Shown: piece after piece, positions 12,561-23,493 of the stretch
How positions within the stretch are numbered: position 1 is the first letter of the stretch
Layout: each line of letters begins with the position of its first letter
Origin: Madurella fahalii
Lineage: Eukaryota > Ascomycota > Sordariomycetes > Sordariales
DNA: 64,000 bases
Direction of reading: 5' to 3'
NCBI GenBank assembly: GCA_029876055.1
Contig: CM056874.1
Location: forward strand, 3,844,001-3,908,000
Program-made: the position numbers and the translations under genes
Notes under the pieces: model-generated
Databases searched by the model: none
Seen by the model: only the letters and a program-made list of their open reading frames with translations
Told to the model about the DNA's origin: nothing

Positions 12561-13134
12561 GTTGGCTGTGACGCACCAGAAACAGAGCGGGCGGGCCCAC
12601 GCGATGTTGCGGGACTCGAGGCCAATGTATGCGCTGGAATCTCCGGAATGGCTCAACAGTAACAATTGTTACCTCTCGTCCGTGTGGAACGACGGCACGG
12701 TCCCGGGATGTACGGTCCTTTTGATCCACAGGCCAGGGCCAATCTTCTGATGTCATCGATCTCGACCTCCCCAGTCCCGGAATCGTTACCCCACCATTCG
12801 GTAGGCCAAACTCTCACCGGCATCGACGTCATCTTCGTTGCCGGTCAAATCGCCTGTCGATCGGCGTGGGTTCGATAAAACAGCGTAAAACACCTTAAAT
12901 CCCCGATATCCGAATGGGTGGGAACCCACGGGCTTCGGATTCGTATATAGCGCTCGATGCATCCCACGAATTGCATTCTGAACAGCAGAACGCAGCCGGC
13001 TGCACGGCCCACTCTTGATTAGGACGAGAAGGGCTTGGACGAACAGCGTCTGACCAAGAACTGGCGGCGGGAAGAATGAAAAGAGGGAGCGAGAGAGAAG
13101 GGGAGAGGCTGGTCCCAACGCATTCATTGGTCAA
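12561..13134. other. Promoter-side spacer between two minus-strand genes
   Basis: This holds the 5' flank of the gene starting at 12560 and the 3' flank of the amidoligase gene. A C/T-rich stretch (minus-strand sense) lies at about 13080-13110. No other feature is visible. Confidence 0.4.
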
Positions 13135-14349
13135 TTAATCTTCATATTTCCCGACCAGCGGGCACGCTAATTCTCGCATAATCTTCTCCTCGAATCCACG
13201 GTAATTGTCACTCGAGACCCCCAAAGCCCGCATTAGCTCTCGGAACTCGCGCCCGCGCTGAGTACCAGGCGTCTCTCCGAAGTCTCTGGCCGTCTTGTGC
13301 TGGGCCCGATCTGCTTGGTGCAGCAACAGACTCAGGGCCGCCGCGAAGCGAGGGTCAGCCTTCGCCACCGCGACCTCGGCGATGGTCCCGCAGATGGTCA
13401 GCCACCCGAGGATTAGGTCGATTCTGACTGATCCCTCCATAATTCGAAACTCAAACGTTCGAGGGTTGCGACGCGCCCGTTCGTCTTCTTCGCCAAACGC
13501 ACTAAAATTGAATCCCAGCCGCCTGTACTTTTTCTCCTCGCCCGATAGCAACCGGCCGAGCTCGAGGTGCGACGTCGTCTTCCATATCTCGGTAACAGCT
13601 CGAAGCTCCGTGGCAGGCACCGCACCGCGAGCTTGAAGGGTGCTGGCGACTTGATTGTCCGAGATTCCGCTAAACTTGTTGGGCATTGGCACATTGTAGG
13701 GAGACGAGGACTGTGCGATCAGAACCTCCACACGTTCTGCGAGTCGGCTGTGCTTCCGCATCTCGAAGCCCCACGTATAGACGTGGTCGAAGTTCGGCGA
13801 GTTGGGGTCCCTGATAGCCCGCAAGATTGGCTCGGCTACCCACAGCAGCGTTCCCAGCCTCTTCAATGTCGACAGTGACCAAGGCCTGCCATCCATCTGC
13901 CCAAGGTGGATATGGACCTCGCAAGAACAGTTGGCAGCTAAACGGTGACTAGAACTCAGCGCGCTGAGGACCCTTTGCATACGGTGGCGGGTCCCGGAAT
14001 CTTTGAGGCGCATCTTGGGCGAGCATATCTCCACCGGAACCCAAATGTATCCCTTTAACGATTTTTCTGTGCTCAGAGGTTCCGCCGAGTTCGCCTTCTT
14101 GACAATCCACGAGGACTCCCAGAAGTTCTTTTCCTCGAGATCTTCTTTCAAGATGGTGTGCATAGTCACGGCCTTCTCACCCGTCTCTCGGATTGTCCCG
14201 GCAATGCAATCATGAGCCTGTGCGAGGGAAGCACACTCGTCATCCGGACACAGCGCTTCATCAACGAGCCGCCCGTCATCCGGCTGCGGGTCGTCGGCGC
14301 CGCCCGAGAGCAACGGCAGCAACAGCTTCCATTCGAGTGCCACTGACAT
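13135..14349 (-). CDS. Putative amidoligase (Amidoligase_2 family)
   Basis: A single-exon protein of 404 residues from the Met at 14349. Fungal amidoligases belong to the glutamine synthetase/glutamate-cysteine ligase-like COOH-NH2 ligase superfamily and are predicted to form amide bonds between carboxylates and amines using ATP. Visible hallmarks in order: WVPVEICSP (about residues 103-111), the signature CEVHIHLG (143-150), LLWVAEPILRAI, a second block YTWGFEMRKHSRL, and TFEFRIMEGS (298-307), followed by a C-terminal helix-rich region. The frame extends 67 codons further upstream, but conservation begins close to the chosen Met (MSVALEWKLLLP), which sits where other members have FGxExEFL. 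In that motif the first conserved Glu is not obvious here, so the extreme N-terminus may be diverged or mis-started. The substrate is unknown. Confidence 0.8.
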   Translation of the reverse strand: MSVALEWKLLLPLLSGGADDPQPDDGRLVDEALCPDDECASLAQAHDCIAGTIRETGEKAVTMHTILKEDLEEKNFWESSWIVKKANSAEPLSTEKSLKGYIWVPVEICSPKMRLKDSGTRHRMQRVLSALSSSHRLAANCSCEVHIHLGQMDGRPWSLSTLKRLGTLLWVAEPILRAIRDPNSPNFDHVYTWGFEMRKHSRLAERVEVLIAQSSSPYNVPMPNKFSGISDNQVASTLQARGAVPATELRAVTEIWKTTSHLELGRLLSGEEKKYRRLGFNFSAFGEEDERARRNPRTFEFRIMEGSVRIDLILGWLTICGTIAEVAVAKADPRFAAALSLLLHQADRAQHKTARDFGETPGTQRGREFRELMRALGVSSDNYRGFEEKIMRELACPLVGKYED

Positions 14350-16437
14350 GCCCTCGGCATGGTCAACTGCCGTCTCTCGGGTGGCCCTGGCGTGATGCCC
14401 GGCTTCATCGTCATGAATGAAAGGCGCCATTCCCTGGAACGGAGATAGATCCCCCCGCACACGGATAAGGATGCCGGAGACGGTGGCCCATAGCCGCCGT
14501 CTCCCGTTCCACTTCTCGGGGTCGGGCCGGCCGACTGCCAAAAGCGGCAAGCATTAGTTGTTGATCAACCTACTGGATAGGGGCACCTTACAATGAAGCG
14601 GTGGTAGTCCGGGATCTAAATGTCGCGTAGACTAACGGCCGACTGCCGATGCTCTCAAGTCGCGGAAAACGCTTGCCAGCGTAAGGTGGCAGGTGCTCCA
14701 AGAAGTACGAAGTTGATGCCGGCGATCAAGAACACTGGCCGTGTAACGCGGGGTCTTCGTTACACAAGACAGGCTACGAAGAGCTGGACCGGCCGGATCG
14801 GACGGGTGTTGGGCAGCCACCATCCATCCATTCCCTCCTCCACAAGGAGCTAAGTACCCCTCCAAGGATGCGGTGTAGACCTCAAGATCGGGGGCTGAAC
14901 CATTCCGTTGGTTCTCCCAAGATCCGAGGCGCTTGACTGTTTCGGGGTTGGTCAACACGCAATCGACCCCCAGGCATCGAGGCTTGCATAGCGCCATGCA
15001 TGCCTAGCACATCACTAGACTCCCGCTACGCGCCGCAAGGCCCTTTGCTCACCGCATCTTCAGTCCTGCTTGCGAGAGACGCTGGCAATCTAATCTCGCG
15101 CGACCCCCACGTCAGCATTGTGTACATTGCATGGCAGCATGGCAGCATGGTAGGATGGCAGGATGGCAGGATGGGAGGAGCCAGGAGGCCAGGAGCCTGC
15201 AGCCGGGGGCAGTTCTCGATCATTGGTCCTTCCCCTCGGTCTGATGCCCGGCCCCACCACTCGGTCTTCTCTTGCGCCGAACTGCCGGTAAACTCGACGA
15301 AACCCCCCGCGGGGGTTGCCCGGTGCGGGGTGGTCCGCATTTCACTGTTTTCAGCCCTCACAGGTGGACACACCCATTGCACCCTAAGCCGGAATTCGGA
15401 GAGCGCTGCTGCCAACCTGCTGTCCCAAGCCAAGCAAGCTCCTCTCTAGACCCTCTAACTAACAAAGCACCCCTTTTTTCCGGGGGCCTCGTCACTCCTG
15501 CACTTGTACGGAAATTTAATTACCACTAACTACAGCACCCACGGTATCCTGGCCGAGGTCTGCCGTACCTTTATGAGACGGGTTCCGTTGCCGAGCTGCG
15601 TTCTCTCGAGACGGGCGTCGAGTCCTTGGCCCGTTTTTGCCTCGAACATCGCAGTACTCTTTGCAAGATCTTGACGCGCGTATCCTGTCTTGTCCAACTC
15701 CTAACTCACTGCACGATATATGGACGATGACGCTGCATGCATCGCATACCGCGGTTGTTAACGTATAGGAATCTTATGGATCTTGAGCCGGAACACTTGT
15801 CAAGAGTCCCGCGCTAACAAACAAGCAAGAGTCGAACCGTATGCACACCGCATCGAAACGAGACAATATGTGGTTCCATCCCATGGATTGCGTTGTGATT
15901 GGGCCCCCGTTTGTCACACCTCGTAAGAACGTGTAACAGAAACCCCCTGGTTTTAGTCACTGCATTTATTGACATCTGAGTTAGGATCAAGTCTGCAGGG
16001 CACTAGACAGGGCAAAGATGATCAGCGGAAATCTACCGAGTTGTTGGCTTGCGCGATGGAGAGACAAGTTGTTGTGAATTCGCCTTTAAGAGGGGGAAAA
16101 TTGAACCTTTCGTAAAGCAAGAGTCATATTCTCGGCGATACGAAGTATTAGATATACGGTAAGGGGCTGTGCCATACTTTTCGATATTCGCTACTTTCTA
16201 TATTGCCATTCGTAGTGCTCGGTTACTTCCCAAGTCTTGGGAGCCCAACATCCAGTTTTCCAACACCGGCAACCAGAGTGGTCTCACATCCTGGGCCGAC
16301 ATCTGGTAGAATGACTAGTCTCAAATACCTTCACAATGGTACGAAGGATTATGGAGGTTCTGACAATCCCGCGGTAGCCTCTCATCGTGGCGATTCGATT
16401 TGGTTGACATATGTACAAGCACCACCCCGGCGAACCT
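14350..16437. other. Intergenic region with a short minisatellite
   Basis: No convincing gene. It contains the purine-rich minisatellite annotated separately at 15129-15196 and a GC-rich perfect hairpin (ccccc-gcg-ggggg type) near 15305-15318. The frames of 121-149 codons around 14632-15449 lie on both strands and have no recognisable protein character. Confidence 0.45.
15129..15196. repeat. Minisatellite of GCATGGCA/GGATGGCA units
   Basis: Seven or so imperfect tandem units of 8-10 nt (atggcagc, atggcagg) decay into GGAGCCAGGAGGCCAGGAG. Unit variation is a single C/G change. It lies outside genes. Confidence 0.7.
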
Positions 16438-17006
16438 CTAATGGGACTGCTCGTACTGCTGTCCGATCCATTCAATAATGCACGACACTATCCACGTTGC
16501 CGCAAGAAACAGGAAAAACAAGCCCGTGAGTTTTAGGAAATAGGCAGCCAAAGCCTAATCCCGCAGGTGACGGTCCAGTCAGCTTTTCATCCTCGGCATC
16601 AACCCGTAGGCAGCGCGGGGGGAAACTATCCCAAGGACAGGTCTGGGTGAGTACTTGCCTCGGTCCTCAGCTTCACGATATCCCTCGCCACCATCCTCGC
16701 GAGCCGGCTCGGGAGCGCCGGCGGCATCGCCTGGTACAGCTCCTCCTCGCTCATGTTCCAGATGTCGCTGCCCAGCAGGAAGAGGATGTGCTCGTACCGC
16801 CCCGACTCCTCCTGCGCCTCGGACGAGAACTCGCGGAACGTGCGGTGCGCGCGCCGCTGGAGCACTTTGACCAGCCATTCCGTGGCCTCGTCGGCCGAGG
16901 CGTCCCGGCTGGGAATGGTGGCGAGGAGGTGTTTCTTGCTGATGTTGTCGGACTTGGGCCTTGATTCTGCAGATAACCTTCGGCGGCGGGGCTGGGTGCG
17001 GTCCAT
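16438..17006 (-). CDS. Small fungal protein with C-terminal membrane helix (GC-AG intron)
   Basis: Exon 1 (17006-16659) encodes 116 mostly hydrophilic, Arg-rich residues with a helical centre (TEWLVKVLQRRAHRTFREF). A GC-AG intron is inferred at 16658-16555, with donor GCAAGT, branch-like GCTGAC and acceptor ATTAG, phase 0. Exon 2 (16554-16438) adds 38 residues holding a hydrophobic helix (LTGLFFLFLAATWIVSCII) and a short polar tail, for 154 residues in total. The spliced form looks tail-anchored. Without splicing, translation stops at 16626 and gives a 126-residue soluble form. I do not recognise the family and assign no function. The splice is inferred from the conserved donor, the phase and the membrane helix it reveals. 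Confidence 0.6.
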
Positions 17007-18295
17007 GGCGGGTGGGGGATTGAATGGTTTGAGTTGGGGGGATTGTGCTGAGTATGCGGTGCGCCCGGGATACGTACTTATAGGGGCGCCGGTGTATTCG
17101 GCGCCGACCGCGCTTTGAGCGACTGGTTGTCTGTCTGTATTCTGGCAGAGTTCAATGTTTATGACAACATCAAGAGCATCGTATGGATGATATGAGGCGA
17201 TGCTCTACAAAGGCAACAAACTTGCGGTGGGCCGTGCAGGAGGTTAACAAAGAAGATACCAAAATTCTACTTCTTTAGTAAACGGAATATTGCTGCCCAA
17301 AAACGGAAGTGTGTATATCCGGTCACGGACAATGTCTCAAAGAGCCCATGTTCCATAAGTAACCCTGAAATACGTGCAACTTGAAGCTCTAGATGACAGG
17401 CGCCTTGGGCAGCGCGGGCAGGAGGTCGTCATAGGATAACCCTAACCCTATATTTCTATAGCATTTAAACATGCCCAGCCTGAGCCGCATCCCTCATATC
17501 TCGATTTCCTTCCCAATTCCTTTCCTCATAACATTTATTCCGGACTGGCGATGACGCTGCCTCCAGGAAGCTAGACTGTATCGGACAGTCCCATCGCTCC
17601 GCGGTTCAGTGCGTATTACCTTGACCGGATATGTTCTACACCTCTCATGAGATACTTAGTTTTTACCTTTTGATCACTCCGCCTAATTATTTGTTCTAGT
17701 CATCCCTCAGCCTTGGGCACAATCTTCGCTCGTATCAAGGCGGCAGAGTAACCGTAGAATGGTCGTACTGAGAGCGGCACTCCGTGACGATTCCATGATG
17801 GCTGCAGCTCCTGCTCCAACCATTTGCGAAAGATGCCGGAAATTCGCGATTCTGGGTTGTCATGGTCTCTAACAGATGACCAATTGATGGGCACTTCACC
17901 TATTAATTGCCGATACTGCCTATTCCTTCGTGACTCGGTCAAAGCACTGTGCGGTGGTCTCCTATTGGAGCAAAAGCCGGAACTTTGACTCTTCATAACG
18001 GTGTCGGCAAAACATGCTGGTATGCTTGAGACGACGATCCACGGCTCTTATTGCATACAGATTTACACTCTTCCTGGGACGGCACTTACTAACATAGAAC
18101 CGTCCAGTTACCCGTACTTACCGGTCCCGTTCGTGAATGATCATAGGCCCCTGTCGGAACCCGAGATTGCCCGGAGCCCTCAGTGAGATCAGTCGCCACA
18201 GCGCATCCCAGAGCCGTCTCTCCTTTATTAGGCGGTGCCTCAGGGACTACCAAGAAGGGCATACAGCTTGCTCCATTGCAAATCGCCCATTTTAG
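17007..18295. other. Intergenic region upstream of the HET fragment
   Basis: No supported gene. A minus-strand frame of 98 codons at 17700-17996 has no recognisable family. Two telomere-like CCCTAA units at 17438-17450 are too few to mean anything. Confidence 0.4.
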
Positions 18296-19012
18296 CCATC
18301 CAGATTGCTATCTCTAAAGAACAAAACGGGACAACTGCAGCTCGTGGAACACGACCAAGCGCCAGAAGACGTCCGCTACGCTGCGTTGAGGTATTGCTGG
18401 GGAACATCGGGATTTCTCAAGGCCACCAAGGGGAACATTAGCCGCTTGAAACAAGGCTTCGATATTTCAGACCTGGGACAAACGCCTCCCGGCATCACTC
18501 CATGATAGCGCTCCGGGACTGGGCGCTAGAGCCGAAAGGGATCGACCCACTCGGAGAGGTCAAGAGCGCGAGCGTCACCCTATCGGGATTCGTGCACAAC
18601 GCCATCGTGACCTACGACGAGCACCTCGGGCGGGATAGGTTCCGGGTTGGCATCGCCAACCGGACAGCGGAGTTGCACCAAGATACTAACCTTGAAGGAT
18701 TCCATGCAACGGACCCAACGGGCAATGTTGGTGGGCTGTCTGTGCGAAGCTCGACACAGGAAATAGGCCTTAGTAACCAGGAATGGAACCGGGGGTGCCG
18801 TTATGTCCGCAATATGTCTCTAAAGCGACCCCTCCCGTGTAACGACGTTCCTTATATTGGGGACGTCGCCTAACGATGTTACGAAATTGGAAAGAATCGG
18901 CAGTGCCGAGTTTCTTCACAGCGAGAAACGGCGGGAGCAAAGTGATGGTAGCGAGGAATGGCTGAATGAGATCACAGATCTACGGCATCGACGAGTTATC
19001 ACGATAGTATAG
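18296..19012 (+). pseudogene. Broken heterokaryon-incompatibility (HET) domain gene
   Basis: Three fragments in the order of a HET protein are visible. The first (18296-18505) begins PSRLLSL and carries the HET core YAALRYCWGTSGFL followed by FDISDL. It is preceded by an in-frame stop at 18293 and stops at 18503-18505. The second (18502-18873) resembles the C-terminal part (LEPKGIDPLGEV and later). The third (about 18872-19012), in another frame, ends with a typical tail: LERIGSAEFF, then RRVITIV and a stop. Everything that should lie between FDISDL and the C-terminal part, several hundred residues in intact HET proteins, is missing. Intact genes of this family trigger cell death in vegetative incompatibility. 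This copy cannot encode the full domain. Confidence 0.7.
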
Positions 19013-19405
19013 CTTGAAAGACACGGTCTGGGCCGTGGCCGGAATTGAAGCGGGCACAGGAGTGTGGGTAGCATGGATATATGAATTCCTTTCTTCTATC
19101 GACCCTTAATGGGACGTGACCACCGCGTCCCAACCCACGAACGACCGAGACAGTTTCCCAGCTATGAACATTAGCCCCAAGGATGCCCATGTGTCAAGAG
19201 TAGTAAAATCCCCGCCGTACTCCTATAACAAACGCGAAAGTTAAGCACGACAGATATAAACAGACCAAACACTTAACCCACCATTCCGTCGGCATACAAA
19301 CCATAAATACACGAATGCAACGTCAAATTTACCAGCCCTTTAAAGACGAAGTAAGAAGCAAAGAAAAAGGACCCAAAGAGAAAAGAAGAAGGAAAAAAAA
19401 CGAGA
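19013..19405. other. 3' flank of the GH17 gene
   Basis: No gene. It holds the terminator side of the minus-strand glucanase gene, with an A-rich stretch at about 19360-19400. Confidence 0.4.
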
Positions 19406-21697
19406 TCAAGGAACCCTCTTCCCGCCACAATCCGGAATTCTGACCCCGTCCTTGAGATTCCGATTGACATCCATCAGCCCCCAATGATCCTCCCACTCCT
19501 TCCCCTCGGTATTGAAGCTGACCTTCCAGGGCTCATCAAACGCCTCGAACCAAAAGTACTCGGTCCCGTCCTCGAGGGCGCGGCAGACCCAGTCCTCCAT
19601 GAAGACGTTCATCTCGTCGATGCCGGCGACGGCGCGGTCCGGGCAGTCCGTCTCGAACTCGTTGCCGCAGGCCATGCCGCCCTGCGACGGCCAGCCCGTC
19701 TCGGCGATGATGTTCATGGACGCGTCGGTCTTGAGGAACGTGCTGGTCTTGTTGCCCCAGAAGTACATGGTCCAGTCGGCGGCCGTCTCGGCGGGCTCGC
19801 CCGCGAAGAAGGGGTGGATGTTGGCCATGATGGCGTCGCTCTGCGACGCCAGCGTCGCCGACCACTTGTCGCCCAGGTCGCTCGTCGCCACGGGCAGCGA
19901 CGCCAGCCCCCTGTCCGTCATGTTGCGCCGCACCTCCTCGAGCAGCGAGCCCAGCGCCGTGATGGTCATTTGCTCGCGGAACAGGATCTCGTTGGCCACG
20001 ATGACCCCCTTGAAGTATTCCGTGTCGTACGTTTCGAGAATGTCCCACATCTGCTCCAGCTGGCGCGAGTTGGTGGTGGCGTTGGCGTCCTGCCATACGC
20101 CGAGCCAGATCTTGACCTTGCCTTTGAGGTTGAGCTGGTCGACGGCGTGGATGAGCATCTGGGTCTGGTTGCAGTCGGTGCCGTAGAGACGGACGGTGCT
20201 GGTGAGTTGTGAGAGGATGGCGAGGTCGCGCGTGATGTTGTTCTGCGAAGCCGGATTGTGGATACAATCGGGGTATTGCGTGTTGAGCGGGGTGTAGTCC
20301 ATGCCGGGGAAGACCTTCCGGAGGTTGGGGTTGTTCATGAGGCTTTGGATCTCGGCCGAGTTGATGTTGAGATCACCGTTTGCTCTCGTGTCGCCTTCAG
20401 CGGTTGAGATATCGCCCTGGGAGCTGCTGCTGCTGCCGCTGCCGCTGCCGCTGCTGCCGCTATTGCCATTGTTGTTGTTCTTGAAGACAATGCCAAACAA
20501 AACACCGAGGATTATTCCTGCGAAGACAAGGGCGGCAATTGTGAAGATGATGATGAGCTTCCACTTCCTGCCCGATAACCTTGAAGCTTTGGACGCCCCC
20601 CAACCAGCCTTTTCGCCGCCCGCCATGGCCAATGCGCTCCCCGTGTATGCACCCCCTCCTCCTGACCGGCCTGAAGCCCCATCTCCGACGGCGGCGTTGT
20701 TGACCGGCGCGTATTGAGTGCTCAAGCTGCCGCTGCCGTTCCGCCCGACCAGGCCACCAAGCACGCCCCCGGCTGCCACTCCGCCAGCTACTACGCCGCC
20801 CGCGATCACGGCGCTGTTACGGTCCCGGTGGCTGGACCCGAGACTGAGCATGCTTGTTCGCGGTCCTCTCCTCGCGTACTCGAGCCCATCGTCGCCGTCA
20901 TCTTCGATCTCGTTAGGGTCGACCGCGCCTAGACTGGGATTTGGATGGCGCGAGAGGTTTTGGTAGGGGTCGTCGGTGTAGATGTCGTTGATAGCCGCGT
21001 GCGGGCTTCTTGAGGGCGTCCTCTGCCCAGGCGTCGCATACCCGGCGACAGCGGCCGAGGCATTCAAGCCCTGTAAGCTAGTGTGTGAAGTCCCGTCGGG
21101 CGGCGGATAGCCGCGCGGCACCAGCATCCCTCTCTCGGCATAGCCTTGGCCTGGCCCCTGGCGCTGGTATGGTGGTTGTTGCTGGTAGTAGGGGTCGTGG
21201 ATCGCGTTGAGGCCGCTCTCGCGAGCGTTCTGCTCGGCGATGGATAGAGCTATACCCGCCATGCCTCCTGCCGCGGCGTCGCTGAAGTTATCTGCCCCCG
21301 GGGTGACGGTGCTCTGTGGAGATGGACGTTGTTGTGTTTGTGGCGGATACGCAGCGCTGTGGCCCCAGTAACGTCCCCCTGATTCGGGTTGTGGAGATGA
21401 TCGTGGTGGAGACACCGGCGATCCGGCATCCGCCTGTCCGTAGCCGTTCGATGATGCGCCAGTGACGGCGTATGGCCCTGCGCCCCGTCCTCCGCTCGGC
21501 GGTTCTTGGCCGTACCGTCTTTGGGCTCGGAGTCTCTCGAAGGAAGATTCAGGGTGCGGTCGTGAGGCGTTGTAGGGGTCTTGTTGGTAGTGGTACGGCT
21601 GCCAGTGCTGCTGATGGCGGGGAGAAGAGCAGATTGAACTTCCCAGAGGCTGGCGTTCAGCGAATTCGTCGTCGGAATAGTGCCGTGGCTGCGCCAT
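19406..21697 (-). CDS. btgC: GH17 glucan endo-1,3-beta-glucosidase, type II membrane protein (BtgC type)
   Basis: A single-exon protein of 763 residues. Residues 1-375 form a long cytoplasmic region rich in Pro, Gln, Gly and Ser. Residues about 381-405 are a transmembrane helix (LIIIFTIAALVFAGIILGVL), making it a type II membrane protein. An Asn/Gly/Ser linker (406-427) leads to an extracellular GH17 domain from about 445 to the end. The acid/base Glu is at 570 in VANEIL and the nucleophile Glu at 666 in AETGWPS. Fungal BtgC-type enzymes hydrolyse beta-1,3-glucan and act in wall remodelling at the plasma membrane. Aspergillus members are somewhat shorter, mostly in the disordered tail. Antisense frames of more than 200 codons over the catalytic domain are shadows of its GC-rich codon usage. 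The symbol is by homology to Aspergillus btgC. Confidence 0.93.
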   Translation of the reverse strand: MAQPRHYSDDEFAERQPLGSSICSSPRHQQHWQPYHYQQDPYNASRPHPESSFERLRAQRRYGQEPPSGGRGAGPYAVTGASSNGYGQADAGSPVSPPRSSPQPESGGRYWGHSAAYPPQTQQRPSPQSTVTPGADNFSDAAAGGMAGIALSIAEQNARESGLNAIHDPYYQQQPPYQRQGPGQGYAERGMLVPRGYPPPDGTSHTSLQGLNASAAVAGYATPGQRTPSRSPHAAINDIYTDDPYQNLSRHPNPSLGAVDPNEIEDDGDDGLEYARRGPRTSMLSLGSSHRDRNSAVIAGGVVAGGVAAGGVLGGLVGRNGSGSLSTQYAPVNNAAVGDGASGRSGGGGAYTGSALAMAGGEKAGWGASKASRLSGRKWKLIIIFTIAALVFAGIILGVLFGIVFKNNNNGNSGSSGSGSGSSSSSQGDISTAEGDTRANGDLNINSAEIQSLMNNPNLRKVFPGMDYTPLNTQYPDCIHNPASQNNITRDLAILSQLTSTVRLYGTDCNQTQMLIHAVDQLNLKGKVKIWLGVWQDANATTNSRQLEQMWDILETYDTEYFKGVIVANEILFREQMTITALGSLLEEVRRNMTDRGLASLPVATSDLGDKWSATLASQSDAIMANIHPFFAGEPAETAADWTMYFWGNKTSTFLKTDASMNIIAETGWPSQGGMACGNEFETDCPDRAVAGIDEMNVFMEDWVCRALEDGTEYFWFEAFDEPWKVSFNTEGKEWEDHWGLMDVNRNLKDGVRIPDCGGKRVP

Positions 21698-23493
21698 ATA
21701 CAGCAGGTTGGCGGCAGGAGCGTCGCCAGGCGCGGACCTTGTTTTCTGGTCCCCACCAAAGCGTCGCAGCCTGTTTCGACTCGCGGGGCAGCCGCGTGTG
21801 CCTTTTTTTTATTTTGCTTTGCACTCGACCTGCTCGTTTGTCGCTAACGACAGGTTTTTGCGGGGGAAATTGGCGCGGGTCGATTGCAACGAGTCGGCTG
21901 GTTTCGTGTCGAGCACAGGTGTGCTCAGCAGACCGATTCGTCTCGTATTTGGGGCACTTGGCTGTGCCCCCCCTGTTTGGTCGCAAACGTTATTCTCAGC
22001 AATCCCAGATCCTCGAGACCCATTTGTGGAAATGACGGCGCCGAGCACGGTCCCACGAAACGCTCGAGCTGGGCGCGGACACAGCGGGTCTTCGCAGATG
22101 CCGTCGTGAACTACTGGAAAATAATAGTAATAATAATGGACAGGAATCAGAAGTTGAAATAACGGGCGAAAGGCATCAAGCCATCAGGCCAGGCGGCCAG
22201 GACAAACAAAAAGCAGGGGGCTGCCAAGGAGGGGCTGCAAATGCCATATTGGGCGGCTGGGCCTTGGAGACCGGGGCTCTCTCTTTCTTGGGCAACACCA
22301 CAGATCTGCTGTGCGCCCGCATCCGTCCATCATCAGCAAACCCCGAGCCGTCGGGACGCTACGGCTGAAGTTGGAAAAGGTGGGGATGGGCCCCTGATCC
22401 CATGGAACAGATTGGCTGCACTTGGTTGGCTGGGCAGCCCCCAGCCGCATTGGTGCACCGACGCCACCTTTTTTTGTGGCTGGATGCGGCAGCAGCCCAC
22501 GTTGGCACCGTTCACAGGGGACTGGGTCCGGACCACCAACATCATCCCCAGCCGCCAAATGCGTCCGTCCGTCCCTTCCGTCATTGAAGACCAGCAATAA
22601 CGGCGACGCCAGACACGAAACGGCATTGTCGGTGCTTCCGTCATTTCCATGGTGTTCATTTATTTAGCCTTGCCCTGGCTTTCGGCAGCGGAACCTCGCC
22701 CATTTTAGGCTTGGCACCCTCCCGCTTCCCGAGACGAAGCCCCGCCAAATTACATCATCCCCGCGCCGCCTTGATGAATCCCATTGATCCTTCATCAAGC
22801 CAGAGCACGGCCGCAAGACATCAACTATGCATTTCTACACTAGTTTCGAGCCAGTGGTCAATTATATATGAAGATGCAGACGTTCACCATTTGGCCAATC
22901 GCTTTCTGTGGCCATCCGAACTCGCTTCTAAGCTGCATTTTTGAGGGACCAGAACCAGTCTTCTTCCATGCCCTCCGCCTCGTACCTGGATTGTAAACAA
23001 TGTCTCGAAAGTAGTATATCTAATCTACAAAAACAGCTATCTCCGATTGGAGTGATGTCGGATTCCCGGTCTATCCGTGGGACTTCCGACCAGGTCTACT
23101 TAAACGCCCTGCCAACTCGGATGACTCTGCCCATAAGGCAGGGAAACCACAAAGCGTCCGACATAGCAGTTGGCATTACCGTTCTATGACAGCGGATCAT
23201 TCCTGTAGAGGGCGTACTTTTTTTTTATTTGCTAATCACGGCGAAAAGTGGCCCGCTTGTCTCATCCGCACATGTCTCTGTCCAGAATGACGCAACATCG
23301 CAGAAGGGCAACAATCAGCCTGACATCATAGATAGCCCATAACAATTAATTGGGTATTTTAATGCTCAAGATGCTTTCTGAGCTGTTTCCCCAAGCAAAC
23401 AGTATTCGATATCAGACAGAGCAAAGGTATCCTGTGTCATCATCATCACTAAAAAACCTTGGTCCAAACAAGCGCCGGAAACACACCATCATC
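21698..23493. other. Divergent upstream region of GH17 and the 23494 gene
   Basis: This holds the promoters of two divergent genes. It has several C/G-rich stretches but no recognisable coding sequence, and a T run at 23219-23226. The short frames on both strands overlap one another and are not supported. Confidence 0.4.

Noticed and set aside
17438..17450. Telomere-like CCCTAA repeats
   Set aside because: Only two units are present and genes continue on both sides, so this is not a telomere or a clear interstitial array.
17700..17996. 98-codon minus-strand frame
   Set aside because: Not recognised, isolated, and without supporting splice or promoter signals.
19484..20212. 242-codon plus-strand frame opposite the GH17 catalytic domain
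   Set aside because: It is the antisense shadow of a GC-rich, strongly conserved GH17 domain and has no recognisable protein features.
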